Shown here: one piece after another, positions 1-8,923 of the stretch
Layout of the letters: each line of letters opens with the position of its first letter
How positions within the stretch are numbered: the stretch's first letter is position 1
Source of the DNA: Bacteroidales bacterium UBA1374
Lineage (GTDB): Bacteria; Bacteroidota; Bacteroidia; Bacteroidales; UBA932
DNA: 64,000 nt
Reading direction: 5' to 3'
Assembly: GCA_002305545.1 (NCBI GenBank)
Contig: DBRG01000020.1
Span: 5,180-69,179, forward strand
Notes under the pieces: model-generated
The model's database searches: none
The model's input: only the letters and a program-made list of their open reading frames with translations
Told to the model about the DNA's origin: nothing
Translations under genes and position numbers: made by a program

Positions 1-324
1 AAAGAGTGCTTCTGCTCCCAGCAATTTGAAAACGCGAATGGGTAAAGTCACCTGTTCCATGCCGTAGCCTTCATAGTAGTGGAAACGTCCCTGCATACAA
101 ATAACCTCTTTTCCCCCTAGACGGCCCCAGATAAGGTTTCCTTTATGCCCGGGAGCGGTGGATAGTAAAAAATTGGGGATCTCGGCATAAGGTATGATTA
201 CCTGGTCCTGTATGCTTTCAGCCAGGCTTCCCAGGCCGCTGCCAAGGATAATGGCCACCTGCGGGCGTTTTGGGATCCTTTTTAATATGTAATCTGCTGA
301 TTCCTGGTAAACTGAGGTCTTCAT
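1..324 (-). CDS. purine nucleoside phosphorylase, 3' end beyond the window
   Basis: This partial gene reads from an ATG at 322-324 on the minus strand and runs off the left edge, giving 108 residues. The N-terminal part contains the phosphate-binding GSGLGSLAE segment, followed by STAPGHKGNLIWG and MQGRFHYYEGYGMEQVT, the typical signature of trimeric (family 2) purine nucleoside phosphorylases. The enzyme splits purine (deoxy)ribonucleosides with phosphate to base and sugar-1-phosphate in the cytoplasm. Its start overlaps the TGA stop of the upstream deaminase in an ATGA arrangement, so the two are probably translationally coupled for nucleoside salvage. Family assignment is firm; substrate preference cannot be judged from this fragment. 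Confidence 0.9.
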   Translation of the reverse strand, partial: MKTSVYQESADYILKRIPKRPQVAIILGSGLGSLAESIQDQVIIPYAEIPNFLLSTAPGHKGNLIWGRLGGKEVICMQGRFHYYEGYGMEQVTLPIRVFKLLGAEALF

Positions 325-1607
325 TTCTTTTTTCTTTTTTTATAATCTACTACTTTGTCTGCGACTTCCTGCACTTTTTGGTATATCTCTTCCTGCCCGG
401 GAATTTGCTGGTTTTCCATGATGATCCTGCCGTCACAGATGACTGTGTCTATGCATTCCCCGTTGGCCGCATAGACCAGGTTGGCCAGGAAGTAATGGTT
501 GGGAACGAAGGAAGGCTTGGCCATGTCTACCAGTGCTACGTCTGCCAGGTAACCCGGCTCGATCTTTCCTGCATTCAGGTGCAGGGCCTTGGCTCCGTTC
601 AGCGAAGCCACGTTCATGAGCTCTTTCAGGGGGATGGCCCCGGGATCGTTACGCCACACCTTTTGCAGCAATGCGGCAGTCTTCATGCTATCGATCATAT
701 CCAGGTTGTTGGACGACGCACAGCCGTCGGTACCCAGGCATACATTGGCCCCGGCATCCCTCAGTTCGTTGTATTTGAATTTATAACCCGAGGCGAGCTT
801 CAGGTTGGAGTTGGGATTGTGTACCGTATTCACCCCGTTATCTCCCAGGATCTTAATATCATCGCTGCTGAGCCAGAGCGAATGGGCTGCAACCAGGTTG
901 GAACTCATCAGGCCGAGCTTGTTAAGGTATTCGGTAGGACTCATGCCAAAATCACGCTCGGCCTGGTCCATCTCGGAACGGGTCTCGGCAAGGTGCGTAT
1001 GCACCATAAGACCGTTGTCCCTGGCATAACTGTTGATGTAGCGGTAAGATTTCTCTGCCACGGTATAAATGGCGTGGGGACTGACGGCAAAGGTGGTCAG
1101 GGAACTCCAGCCGGCGCTTGCCTTGTGGGCTTCTTTTAAAAGTTTCTTGTTATTATCAATGACATCGTCCTGGAAATGATCCAGCCAGGTGAAGGATTGT
1201 ACCGAGCGCATGCCCATTTCTTCCGCAGCCCGCTTGGTCCCGTTCAGGTGCCAGTACATGTCGTTGAAGGTGGTTGTGCCTGTGCGGATCATCTCAATGC
1301 AGGCCAGTCTGGCGCCCCAATAGACCATTTCCTCGTCCAGTTTGGCCTCATACGGCCATATGCGTTCGCGCAGCCACTGGTCCAGGGGGACATCCTCTCC
1401 CACCCCGCGGAATAGCGTCATGGCCGAGTGGGCATGGGCATTCACAAAACCGGGAATAATGGCCTTGCGGGAACCGTCAATCACCTTGTCTATGCCTTGT
1501 TCCGGAATGGATCCTGCGGGTTCAACACTCTTTATCGTGTTGCCCTCTATCAGAACGTCTTTACGTTCTTTATACAACAATACGTTGGTTATGAGAATTG
1601 ATTTCAT
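321..1607 (-). CDS. mtaD: MTA/SAH deaminase-type amidohydrolase
   Basis: The product is a 428-residue cytoplasmic metal-dependent amidohydrolase. The HAHSAMTLFRG metal-binding segment and the later LGTDGCASSNNLDMI region match the ATZ/TRZ group that deaminates 5'-methylthioadenosine and S-adenosylhomocysteine to the inosine analogues. I start it at the ATG at 1605-1607 because the longer frame adds 54 residues that overlap the upstream permease gene and look non-homologous. The next gene is purine nucleoside phosphorylase, which fits a nucleoside salvage pair. It lies only 20 bases after the permease gene, so it may be read through from the thiamine operon. Other deaminase substrates (guanine, cytosine) are possible but fit the motifs less well. 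Confidence 0.82.
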   Translation of the reverse strand: MKSILITNVLLYKERKDVLIEGNTIKSVEPAGSIPEQGIDKVIDGSRKAIIPGFVNAHAHSAMTLFRGVGEDVPLDQWLRERIWPYEAKLDEEMVYWGARLACIEMIRTGTTTFNDMYWHLNGTKRAAEEMGMRSVQSFTWLDHFQDDVIDNNKKLLKEAHKASAGWSSLTTFAVSPHAIYTVAEKSYRYINSYARDNGLMVHTHLAETRSEMDQAERDFGMSPTEYLNKLGLMSSNLVAAHSLWLSSDDIKILGDNGVNTVHNPNSNLKLASGYKFKYNELRDAGANVCLGTDGCASSNNLDMIDSMKTAALLQKVWRNDPGAIPLKELMNVASLNGAKALHLNAGKIEPGYLADVALVDMAKPSFVPNHYFLANLVYAANGECIDTVICDGRIIMENQQIPGQEEIYQKVQEVADKVVDYKKRKKK

Positions 1608-1627
1608 AAGGGTACATTTTAGCAAAG

Positions 1628-2188
1628 TTATAAAATTTTTCTTCGCCAGTTGATATACCCTGCCACGGAAGATGCAAAATATACAACGTACAGTCCGGTT
1701 GTAAACCACAGGCCCGTATGGGCATAGAGTCCGATGGCCAGCGCGTTGGCAACAAGCAGCAGCAGCCATTGTTCCAGTACACTATGTATCAACAGCCAGG
1801 TGGCCGTTATATTAAGTGCTGCTATGGCCGCATCGGGAACCGGTGCCGGATGATCTGTCAGATGCTTCAGAACCAGCCACATTACGACAAAAGATATCAC
1901 CAGCAGCCCGCCTGCCATCACCGCTTGCCGCCTTGTGATTCGTAACGGCCTCAGTCCCTGTTGCTGTTGCCGGCCCCACTGCACCCAGCCGTACAGGCTC
2001 ATGCCCAGGTAGTACACATACAGCCCCATGGAGGCGTACAATCCCTCAACTCCGAACACTACAATGTAACACAGGGACATGACAATGCCCACAACCCACA
2101 TGGATCGGCGGTGCCTGATCTCCAGCCACACATAAAGGAGCCCTGTAGCAGCCCCGGATATTTCCAGTATCAATTCCCCCACTCCCAT
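1628..2188 (-). CDS. pnuT: PnuC-family vitamin permease, probably thiamine transporter PnuT
   Basis: The 186-residue protein has about seven hydrophobic segments and PnuC family features: the W-VGIVMSLCYIVVFGVEGLYA stretch near residue 32 and the YYLGMSLYGWVQWG stretch near residue 60. PnuC proteins move nicotinamide riboside by facilitated diffusion, while PnuT relatives carry thiamine. The gene overlaps the end of the TonB receptor gene by 19 bases and the pair sits behind a TPP riboswitch, which is the known context of PnuT in Bacteroidota. I therefore infer thiamine transport across the inner membrane, trapped afterwards by pyrophosphorylation. The family is clear from sequence; the substrate rests on the riboswitch context. 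Confidence 0.8.
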   Translation of the reverse strand: MGVGELILEISGAATGLLYVWLEIRHRRSMWVVGIVMSLCYIVVFGVEGLYASMGLYVYYLGMSLYGWVQWGRQQQQGLRPLRITRRQAVMAGGLLVISFVVMWLVLKHLTDHPAPVPDAAIAALNITATWLLIHSVLEQWLLLLVANALAIGLYAHTGLWFTTGLYVVYFASSVAGYINWRRKIL

Positions 2189-4392
2189 GATAATCTGATC
2201 ATTGCATTGAACCCAGCCTGCGGATAGAATCCTTCCGTGACGTCAACGGTCCCGGTATCCCTGAAAGCTGCCCGGTAAGCCCATGCACTGGCGCAATACT
2301 GCTGGTTGAGCAGGTTATCGGCAAACAGGCTTACAGTTAAAGTTCCTGCTTTTTTTGTTTTAAAAGGCTGCGACAAGGTTAAGCCCAGGACCTGGTAGGC
2401 CGGCAGGGAACGGTCCGCGCTGGAGGTATTGTCAAAATATTGTTTCCCTACAAAACGGGCCGTGAATACGGCTTCCAGGTTTCTGAACAGGGATTTTCCG
2501 GAAACAAACGGCTTGATTGATGCAAGGGCTACTCCGGTAAAAGACGGGGAGTAAACCAGGTCTGTGAGTTCATAATATTCTGTCACCTGGGGCCTTGCAG
2601 GATTCCATGCATCCGGGTGGTCGTACGTATCCAGGTACAGCGTCAGGTCCTTGATCTTGTTCCTGCTGAAACAGGCATTTCCTTCCAGACGCAGTTGTGG
2701 AAGCACCTGCCAGCCGGCTTCAATTTCTACCCCCCTGCGGTACGAAACGGGCACGTTTTCCTTGATTTCGTACCCCGTGTCGCTGATTTTTCCCGTCGGC
2801 ACCAGCTGGTTGCGGTATTCCATGGCATACAGGTTCACACCAAGCATCAGGTTGCCCGACAAAAAGCGGTACCCTCCCTCAAAATCCAACATTTTTTCCG
2901 GTTTGAGCGCTGCGGTCCTGCCAGCCTTGATGGATTCCTTTATATCGCTCCGCGAGGGTTCCCGGCTGCCGGTGTAGGCCGAGGCGTAGATCTGGTGGTC
3001 CTTGTTTATGATGGCGGTGATCCCGGCCTTGGGGTTGAAAAAATGAAGTGCGGTTTCATGGGTCAATGGGCCTCCGTCCGAATCTTCTCCCTCCATGTGC
3101 ATGCCAACGTACCTGTATTGCATGTCTGCAAAGAATTTGAGCGCATTGTCCCGGTTTGAGCCCAAAGGTATTTGGTAAGTGCCTTTTAGAAATGTGCTGG
3201 CATCGTGCTTGATCCCAAGATTCCTGTAATACTCACCGGCATTGGTAAAATCAGGCTTTTCTGTCTGGTGGGTGATCAGTCCGAAGTGTTGGCCGTCATA
3301 GAACGCATAATTCAGCCCCAGCAACACCTCCCCGCTCCCTGCACTCTTGCCCGCCCCGGTAAAAGTCCAGCTGCCGATAGAGCTGAAGGCCGTGTATATA
3401 TTGTCCATGGAGCGGCGCACAATGTGGTCGCCTGAACTTTTTTGCTTGTAGTTTTCATAATACCCGTCTCCTTTTGTAATGTGCAGCGTGTTGCTCCAGG
3501 AAATATTGTGAGCAAAACGTCGGGAGTGGTTCAGCTGGATGTGGTGCTGGGTGTAGTTGTCCGTTTCGTTGGGGTAATAATGTACTGTCCCTTGGGAATC
3601 TGTGTATTCCCCGGCCGGATTGTACCGCCTGTCAATTGCCAGCTTCTCACGCGGAATCCCTTCCCAGGTAATCCCCGTATGTTGCTCTCCGTAAATGTAA
3701 TAGAGTTTTAGCGAATAGTGGGGCCGGATCCAGGAAACCCGTGTAAAGAGCGAATGCAGATTGCCGTGACCATTGCGTATGTACCCGTCGGTCCTGTTAT
3801 GCGCATACCGGATGTCCACGGCCAGCCCCCGGGGCAGGAACAAACTGCCGGTTCCTGTTCCTACCCCCACCGTGAAATTCCAGGTGTTGAACGAGCCGTA
3901 GGAAGCCTGCAGCTGCGCGTAAGGACCGGGACTCTGGTAGAGTGTGCGCATGTTTATGGTAGCGCCGAAGGCCCCGCTGCCGTTGACCGAGGTGCCTACC
4001 CCGCGCTGTACCTGGACGTTTTCCAGGAAACCGCTCAGGGACGGAAGATTTACCCAGAAAACTTCCTGTGACTCGGCATCGTTCAAGGCGATCCCATTTA
4101 AATTTACCTGGGTTCGGGACCCTTCGGAACCGCGGATTCGTAAATAGGCATATCCGGTTCCTGTTCCGTTCTCTCCCACCACCACGGCCCCGGGAGTCAG
4201 GGCCAGTGCAAAGGGCAGGTTTTGGGTGGGAGCGATACGTTCCAGTTCTTCCCGTTTGACACGGCTATGCGCCACGGGTGAATCTTTGGCTGCCTGGGTG
4301 GCAACGATGACAATGGAATCCAGGTCCCTTACTTCTTGTGCTGCCAGGGATAATTGGGTTAGCAGCAAACCCGCAAAAATGATTTTTTTCAT
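2170..4392 (-). CDS. TonB-dependent outer-membrane receptor, probably for thiamine or its phosphates
   Basis: This 740-residue protein begins with a signal peptide (MKKIIFAGLLLTQLSLAAQ), has a plug domain at about residues 30-150 (with NLPFALALTPGAVVVGENG and RIRGSEGSRTQVNLNGIAL), then a beta-barrel ending in a terminal aromatic-rich strand. It would energise uptake of a rare nutrient across the outer membrane using TonB/ExbBD. I chose the ATG at 4390-4392 over one 18 bases upstream because the upstream ATG lies within the conserved riboswitch 3' helix and the later one follows a GGAGG sequence at a normal distance and begins a proper signal peptide. The TPP riboswitch and the downstream PnuT-type permease point to thiamine-family ligands. 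Confidence 0.88.
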   Translation of the reverse strand: MKKIIFAGLLLTQLSLAAQEVRDLDSIVIVATQAAKDSPVAHSRVKREELERIAPTQNLPFALALTPGAVVVGENGTGTGYAYLRIRGSEGSRTQVNLNGIALNDAESQEVFWVNLPSLSGFLENVQVQRGVGTSVNGSGAFGATINMRTLYQSPGPYAQLQASYGSFNTWNFTVGVGTGTGSLFLPRGLAVDIRYAHNRTDGYIRNGHGNLHSLFTRVSWIRPHYSLKLYYIYGEQHTGITWEGIPREKLAIDRRYNPAGEYTDSQGTVHYYPNETDNYTQHHIQLNHSRRFAHNISWSNTLHITKGDGYYENYKQKSSGDHIVRRSMDNIYTAFSSIGSWTFTGAGKSAGSGEVLLGLNYAFYDGQHFGLITHQTEKPDFTNAGEYYRNLGIKHDASTFLKGTYQIPLGSNRDNALKFFADMQYRYVGMHMEGEDSDGGPLTHETALHFFNPKAGITAIINKDHQIYASAYTGSREPSRSDIKESIKAGRTAALKPEKMLDFEGGYRFLSGNLMLGVNLYAMEYRNQLVPTGKISDTGYEIKENVPVSYRRGVEIEAGWQVLPQLRLEGNACFSRNKIKDLTLYLDTYDHPDAWNPARPQVTEYYELTDLVYSPSFTGVALASIKPFVSGKSLFRNLEAVFTARFVGKQYFDNTSSADRSLPAYQVLGLTLSQPFKTKKAGTLTVSLFADNLLNQQYCASAWAYRAAFRDTGTVDVTEGFYPQAGFNAMIRLSWEWGN

Positions 4393-4397
4393 GTTTT

Positions 4398-4466
4398 CCT
4401 CCGCCGGCATTATCCGGATCAGGTTCTAAGGGTGTATTCTCAGCCTGTGGTGCAGGCACCCCTGAA
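4398..4466 (-). promoter_or_regulatory. TPP riboswitch (THI box)
   Basis: Read on the minus strand this stretch has all conserved THI-box blocks in order: GGGGTGCC, then CTGAGA, then ACCCTT, GAACCTGATC, GG and TAATGCC, with GCGGAGG at the end. The last block contains the ribosome binding site of the TonB receptor gene, whose ATG follows a few bases later, so control of translation start by thiamine pyrophosphate is likely. It starts directly after the stop codon of the glutaminyl cyclase gene. In this phylum such elements shut down thiamine uptake genes when TPP is plentiful. Consensus agreement is very high, so confidence is high; whether it acts by translation or transcription is inference. 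Confidence 0.96.
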
Positions 4467-4471
4467 CATGG

Positions 4472-5227
4472 TTAATGTAACGATATCTTATATACACGGG
4501 GCCAGTATTTCCCCGTTATCCAAATGCTTTTTGTTTGTGGATCATAGGCAATGCCGTTGAGCACATCGGTAGTTGGTTTGCGTAAAGACATGGGCAGGAT
4601 GCCCTTCAGGTCTATCACACCGGTCACTTTTCCCGTTGCAGGGTCTATACGCACGATTTCATCGCTCATGTACAGGTTCGCCCACACTTCTCCTTCAATG
4701 TATTCCAGTTCGTTCAGGTAATTGACTTCTTTGCCGTTGAGGGTGACCTTAACGGAACGTTTGTCCAGCAGGGTCTCCGGATCCATGATATATAGCGTTG
4801 AGCTTCCATCACTCATGATTAATTCTTTACCATTAGTGGTGAGGCCCCACCCTTCTCTGTTGTAACGGCGTGTCCCCAGAAGTTTAAAAGTATCTGCGTC
4901 GTATACAAAGCACGTTTTCTGTGTCCAGGTAAGCTGGTAGATCAGGCCGTTGTGAATGCAGGCTCCTTCTCCGAAATAACTCCGCTCCAGGGCCTGTGAT
5001 CTCAGGACCTTTCCGGTGGTCATATCCAACTTTGCGATCGTGGAACTTCCATATTGCCCTGTACTTTCGTAGAAAAAACCTTCATGATAAAAGAAACCCT
5101 GGGTATAGGCACTGATGTTGTGCGGCATGACATCCTCGATTTTATAGCTGTAACGGGATACGGCAGAGGCCGTGGCAGCGAATGTTGCCGAGACAAGCAG
5201 GGTTTTTATGAGGAATTGTCTTATCAT
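4472..5227 (-). CDS. bacterial-type glutaminyl-peptide cyclotransferase
   Basis: The 251-residue product has an N-terminal signal peptide ending near ATASA and a repeat-rich fold matching the glutamine cyclotransferase family (Pfam PF05096). Diagnostic stretches are PHNISAYTQGFFYHEGFFYE, ESTGQYGSSTI, FGEGACIHNGLIYQLTW, REGWGLTTNGKELIMSDGS, LNELEYIEGEVWAN and LNGIAYDP. The family closes N-terminal glutamine to pyroglutamate and folds as a five-bladed beta-propeller. The protein is probably periplasmic. Its ATG shares one base with the stop of pyrG (TAATG), so it is likely cotranscribed with that gene, although no functional link is obvious. Confidence 0.88.
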   Translation of the reverse strand: MIRQFLIKTLLVSATFAATASAVSRYSYKIEDVMPHNISAYTQGFFYHEGFFYESTGQYGSSTIAKLDMTTGKVLRSQALERSYFGEGACIHNGLIYQLTWTQKTCFVYDADTFKLLGTRRYNREGWGLTTNGKELIMSDGSSTLYIMDPETLLDKRSVKVTLNGKEVNYLNELEYIEGEVWANLYMSDEIVRIDPATGKVTGVIDLKGILPMSLRKPTTDVLNGIAYDPQTKSIWITGKYWPRVYKISLH

Positions 5228-6846
5228 TAATTGTTCATCAATCCTGAGTATTTCAAGGCGGCTTCTATGAAGGAGCGGAACAGGGGGGCGGGTTTTTCCG
5301 GAGTACTTTTATATTCCGGATGGAACTGGACGCCTATGAAAAACGGATGCTCCGGAACTTCAATTATTTCAATAAGCCCTGTTTCGGGATTTTTTCCTGT
5401 CGCCTTCATACCGGCCTTTTCCAGTGTTTCCAGGTAGGAATCGTTCAATTCGTAACGGTGACGGTGCCTTTCCTGAATGATTTGTTTCCCGTATATTCTG
5501 AAAGCGAGCGATCCGCGTTCCAGTTTACACTCGTAGGCTCCCAGCCTCATGGTGCCACCTTTGATGGTAAGCCGTTTCTGATCTTCCATAAGGTCAATCA
5601 CCGGGTATTCGGTTTTCGGGGCAAGTTCTACGCTTTCAGCCCCTGGGATACCGGCAACGTTTCGGGCAAATTCCAGGACTGCCATCTGCATGCCCAGGCA
5701 TATGCCCAGGAACGGGATCTTGTGCTCCCTGGCATATCTGCATGCAAATATTTTGCCATCGGTTCCGCGGGGCCCGAATCCAGGCGCGACCAATATGCCT
5801 TTCATGCCGGCCAGTTTCTCTTCTACATTGCACTGATTGATGTGTTCGCTTTGTATGGAATGCACCTTTACCCGGGTGTTGTTGGCCGCTCCCGCATGGA
5901 TGAACGATTCCAGGATGGATTTATAGGCATCCTGCAGTTCTACATATTTGCCAACCAGGGCAATATCAATTTTCTTTTCCGGGTGGTAAACGCGGTCAAT
6001 GAATAGCTTCCAGGCATCCAGGTTAGGTTCCACTTTGTTCTCGATCTTGAGCAGATCCAGCAGAATACCGTCCAGGTTCTGACGCTTGAGGTTCAGGGGA
6101 ACTTCGTAAATGCTTTTCTGGTCAATGGATTCTATAACGGCATGCGGACGGACATTGCAAAACAGGGCCACTTTCCTGCGCAGGGCAAGCGGAAGTGGTC
6201 TTTCCGTGCGGCATACAATCACATCGGGATTAACCCCTTCCTGCTGCAACTGCCTTACCGAGTGCTGGGTGGGTTTTGTTTTCAATTCCTTGGCAGCAGC
6301 CAGGTACGGAACCAGCGTCAAGTGTATCACAGCGCAGTTCTCTTCCGGAAGTTCCCATTGCAGCTGACGCACGGCTTCTACAAACGGAAGGGATTCAATG
6401 TCCCCCACTGTACCGCCAATCTCGGTGATGATGATGTCGTATTTTCCGGTCTTGCCTAAAAGGAGCATCCGGCGTTTGATCTCATCGGTGATGTGCGGAA
6501 TGACCTGGACTGTTTTGCCCAGGTATGCGCCTTCGCGTTCCTTGTCGATTATCGTCTGGTAGATCTTGCCGGTGGTCACGTTACTGGCCTTTGTGGTGTA
6601 GACACCCAGAAAGCGTTCGTAATGGCCCAGGTCCAGGTCGGTCTCGGCTCCGTCTTCTGTAACGTAGCATTCCCCGTGTTCATAAGGATCCAGGGTACCT
6701 GGATCCACATTGATATAGGGGTCGAATTTTTGTATGGTAACTCTTAATCCTCTGGCTTGCAGCAACTTTGCAAGAGAGGCGGCAATTGTGCCTTTTCCCA
6801 AAGAGGAAGTCACACCTCCGGTTACGAAGACATATTTTACAGACAT
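5227..6846 (-). CDS. pyrG: CTP synthase
   Basis: The 539-residue enzyme aminates UTP to CTP with glutamine and ATP. The amidoligase domain starts with KYVFVTGGVTSSLGKGTIAA (a P-loop), includes YINVDPGTLDPYEHGECYV, and the C-terminal class I glutamine amidotransferase domain has the nucleophile segment FLGICLGMQMAV and the later HPEYKS element of the catalytic triad. Length and all motifs are normal. It is divergent from the RNase P RNA gene, with only about 45 bases between its start and that promoter region, and it is followed by the glutaminyl cyclase gene with a one-base overlap. Confidence 0.97.
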   Translation of the reverse strand: MSVKYVFVTGGVTSSLGKGTIAASLAKLLQARGLRVTIQKFDPYINVDPGTLDPYEHGECYVTEDGAETDLDLGHYERFLGVYTTKASNVTTGKIYQTIIDKEREGAYLGKTVQVIPHITDEIKRRMLLLGKTGKYDIIITEIGGTVGDIESLPFVEAVRQLQWELPEENCAVIHLTLVPYLAAAKELKTKPTQHSVRQLQQEGVNPDVIVCRTERPLPLALRRKVALFCNVRPHAVIESIDQKSIYEVPLNLKRQNLDGILLDLLKIENKVEPNLDAWKLFIDRVYHPEKKIDIALVGKYVELQDAYKSILESFIHAGAANNTRVKVHSIQSEHINQCNVEEKLAGMKGILVAPGFGPRGTDGKIFACRYAREHKIPFLGICLGMQMAVLEFARNVAGIPGAESVELAPKTEYPVIDLMEDQKRLTIKGGTMRLGAYECKLERGSLAFRIYGKQIIQERHRHRYELNDSYLETLEKAGMKATGKNPETGLIEIIEVPEHPFFIGVQFHPEYKSTPEKPAPLFRSFIEAALKYSGLMNN

Positions 6847-6887
6847 AAGACAGCTTTTTTCAAACTGCTAATGTAAGGAGTTTTTTT

Positions 6888-6895
6888 TAACTTTG
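6888..6895 (+). promoter_or_regulatory. -7 promoter box for RNase P RNA
   Basis: TAACTTTG matches the TAnnTTTG -7 element used by the primary sigma factor of Bacteroidota. It lies about six bases before the apparent 5' end of the RNase P RNA. No clear TTTG -33 element is visible at the usual distance. Confidence 0.6.
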
Positions 6896-6900
6896 CGACT

Positions 6901-7230
6901 GCGGAGGGCTGTCCCATCGCTCTTTTCCAAATGGAAAAGGGAGGAAAGTCCGGGCAGGGAAGGGCATGATCCTGTGGAAATCACAGCTGGTCGTAAGGTC
7001 AGGGATCGCTTGACAGAAAATAACCGCCTGGGTCTTAGGACCCGGGTAAGGGTGAAAAGGCGGGGTAAGAGCCCACCGTGACGGTTGGTGACGGCCGTCG
7101 ACGCAGGCACCGGTCTCCTGCAAGGCCAAGTATACCGGCAATATTAGGGCTGCCCGCTCTATGCCGGGGGGTAGGCTGCTAAGACAAATGATGGGAGTTG
7201 GACAGAACCCGGCTTACAGGCCCTCCGTTT
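6901..7230 (+). ncRNA. rnpB: RNase P RNA (class A)
   Basis: This RNA is the catalytic part of RNase P, which trims tRNA 5' leaders. The 5' end carries GGAGGGCTGTCCCATCGC and then GAGGAAAGTCCGGGCAGGGA, the universal P4 strand region. The middle has GGGTAAGGGTGAAAAGGCGG and GGTAAGAGCCCACCG, and the 3' end has GACAGAACCCGGCTTACAGG, all strongly conserved in bacterial rnpB. The terminal CCCTCC pairs with the 5' GGAGGG to form P1. A T run directly after this helix probably ends transcription, and the next gene on the minus strand stops at the same place. The ends are estimated to within a few bases. Confidence 0.95.
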
Positions 7231-7233
7231 TTT

Positions 7234-8139
7234 TCACTTTTTCCGTTCCTGCAGGAGCTCTTTGTAATAACGGGTTTCCGGCATGTCCAGTGTCTTTTGT
7301 GACAGGTTCAGCCATTTTTCGGCCAGTTCAAATTTGCCCTGCATTTCACAGGCAAGGGCCACGTTGAAAGCGGCGCATGCTGCTTCTTTTGCATTGTTTG
7401 ACTTTACAAGTTCCAGCCAGATCTCCATCGATTTATCCCACTCAAAGCCCAGGGCATGATCATAGGCAACATTCCATTTTAGCTTGTCGTAGACAAAAAT
7501 CACCCTGTCCTGTGTCTCCCACTGATCCATGAAAGATTTTGCAGTACGATCGCCAATAAAAACGGCTGCTTTTTGCAGGTCTATAAAAGCACTTTTTGGA
7601 ATTGTTACAGTTTCCTGTTCTGCATACTCTCCAAGGTCCCAGGCCGCAGTGTCCCTGATGGGGATGTACTGTGTAAAGCGGACCTTTTCTGTATCATAAA
7701 CACGTACCACAGCCTGAATTGGAGCCAGCAGTAACGATAGTTCGTTCACCTGGAAATCGCCTATGGTCACACTATCCACCATGAATACCAGGTCTGTTTC
7801 CGTCTCCAGGGCCAGGCGGTGTACATAATCTGGCTGATCCAGGGTGCCGAGTGCCTCGGTTCCCGAATAATGGGTGAACACGGGAACCGAGCCCTTTGAC
7901 AAGCGTGCCTGCAAGGAAAGCCCGTCTGCAAATGCCTGTGCAAAGCGGTTTAGCAAAACCGAATCGGTTAGTGATACCGAATCGTAGCGGGGAATGAATA
8001 CCGCCATTTCCCTGCCCGGGAGGTTCAGAGGCCGTGTGGCAGGCAGCCTCACATCTACTTCCAGGATGTTGATCATGGGGCCGCATGCTCCCGTCAGCAG
8101 CAGTACAACGATCAAACTTATCATACGTATGGCTTTCAT
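7234..8139 (-). CDS. lipoprotein with C-terminal TPR-like region, function unknown
   Basis: The 301-residue product starts with a lipoprotein signal peptide (MISLIVVLLLTGACGPM, lipobox LTGAC), so it is probably anchored to the envelope. The middle has no motif I can name. The last 60 residues contain one helix pair of TPR type (ACAAFNVALACEMQGKFELA, then EKWLNLSQKTLD). It resembles Bacteroidota-specific DUF lipoproteins of about 300 residues, perhaps DUF6340, but I am not certain. The ATG at 8137-8139 is chosen because it starts the signal peptide; the longer frame upstream lies inside fabG. It is the last gene of the nusB-to-fabG operon and abuts the rnpB terminator. Confidence 0.7.
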   Translation of the reverse strand: MKAIRMISLIVVLLLTGACGPMINILEVDVRLPATRPLNLPGREMAVFIPRYDSVSLTDSVLLNRFAQAFADGLSLQARLSKGSVPVFTHYSGTEALGTLDQPDYVHRLALETETDLVFMVDSVTIGDFQVNELSLLLAPIQAVVRVYDTEKVRFTQYIPIRDTAAWDLGEYAEQETVTIPKSAFIDLQKAAVFIGDRTAKSFMDQWETQDRVIFVYDKLKWNVAYDHALGFEWDKSMEIWLELVKSNNAKEAACAAFNVALACEMQGKFELAEKWLNLSQKTLDMPETRYYKELLQERKK

Positions 8140-8156
8140 ATGATCATAATTTAAAT

Positions 8157-8903
8157 TTATGTATACATCCCGCCGCATACGGGAATAACCTGTCCGCTTA
8201 CAAAAGAAGACAGTTCCGATGCCAGGAATATGCACACGTTGGCAACTTCCTGCGGTGTACCGCCCCTGCGCAGGGGAATGGTATCTGTCCATGCTTTGCG
8301 GACAGCTTCGGATAATTGATCGGTCATGTCGCTGATAATGAAGCCGGGGGCTATGGCATTGGCACGAATCCCCCTGGGCCCCAGTTCTTTGGCTACCGAT
8401 TTGGTAAGGGCTATCAACCCGGCTTTAGATGCCGAATAGTTTGCCTGGCCGGTATTTCCTGAAAGGCCGACTACTGAACTCATATTGATTATGCTGCCGC
8501 CTTTTTGCTTTACCATCAGGGGGGTCAGTGCATGAATAAAGTTGAATGCAGATTTCAGGTTGACTTGAATGACCATGTCCCATTGCTGTTCACTCATGCG
8601 TAAGAGCAATGTGTCACGGGTTATGCCGGCGTTGTTGACCAGGACGTCTATCCGCCCCAGTTCGTGTACGGCCTGGCTTACCACCTGGTGTGCCTGTTCA
8701 AATGATGCAGCGTCTGAGGCATATGCGATGGCCCTGACTCCGAAGGCTTCTATTTGTTTTATGGTTTCTTTTGCCTGGTCATCAATTTTCAGGTCGGTAA
8801 AGGCAATATCGGCACCCTGCCCTGCCATGCCCAATGCCACGGCTTTGCCAATGCCACGGGCGGCTCCGGTGATCAACACTTTCTTGTCTTTAAGTAATTG
8901 CAT
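8157..8903 (-). CDS. fabG: 3-oxoacyl-[acyl-carrier-protein] reductase
   Basis: The 248-residue protein is a classical short-chain dehydrogenase. It has the cofactor motif ITGAARGIGKAVAL near residue 11, the NNAG motif near residue 90, the catalytic Ser in INMSSVVGLSG and the YSASKAG motif with Tyr and Lys, then a C-terminal GQVIPVCGGMYT that is typical of FabG. It reduces 3-oxoacyl-ACP with NADPH in each round of fatty acid elongation. It sits 20 bases downstream of rimO and 17 bases before the lipoprotein gene. Since no other fatty acid genes are adjacent, another SDR substrate cannot be ruled out. Confidence 0.85.
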   Translation of the reverse strand: MQLLKDKKVLITGAARGIGKAVALGMAGQGADIAFTDLKIDDQAKETIKQIEAFGVRAIAYASDAASFEQAHQVVSQAVHELGRIDVLVNNAGITRDTLLLRMSEQQWDMVIQVNLKSAFNFIHALTPLMVKQKGGSIINMSSVVGLSGNTGQANYSASKAGLIALTKSVAKELGPRGIRANAIAPGFIISDMTDQLSEAVRKAWTDTIPLRRGGTPQEVANVCIFLASELSSFVSGQVIPVCGGMYT

Positions 8904-8923
8904 TGTAATTAATTTATTTATTC

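Noticed and set aside
270..1139. 289-residue open frame on the plus strand
   Set aside because: It lies wholly over the deaminase and phosphorylase genes on the other strand, has no recognisable domain, and its composition is that of an antisense shadow.
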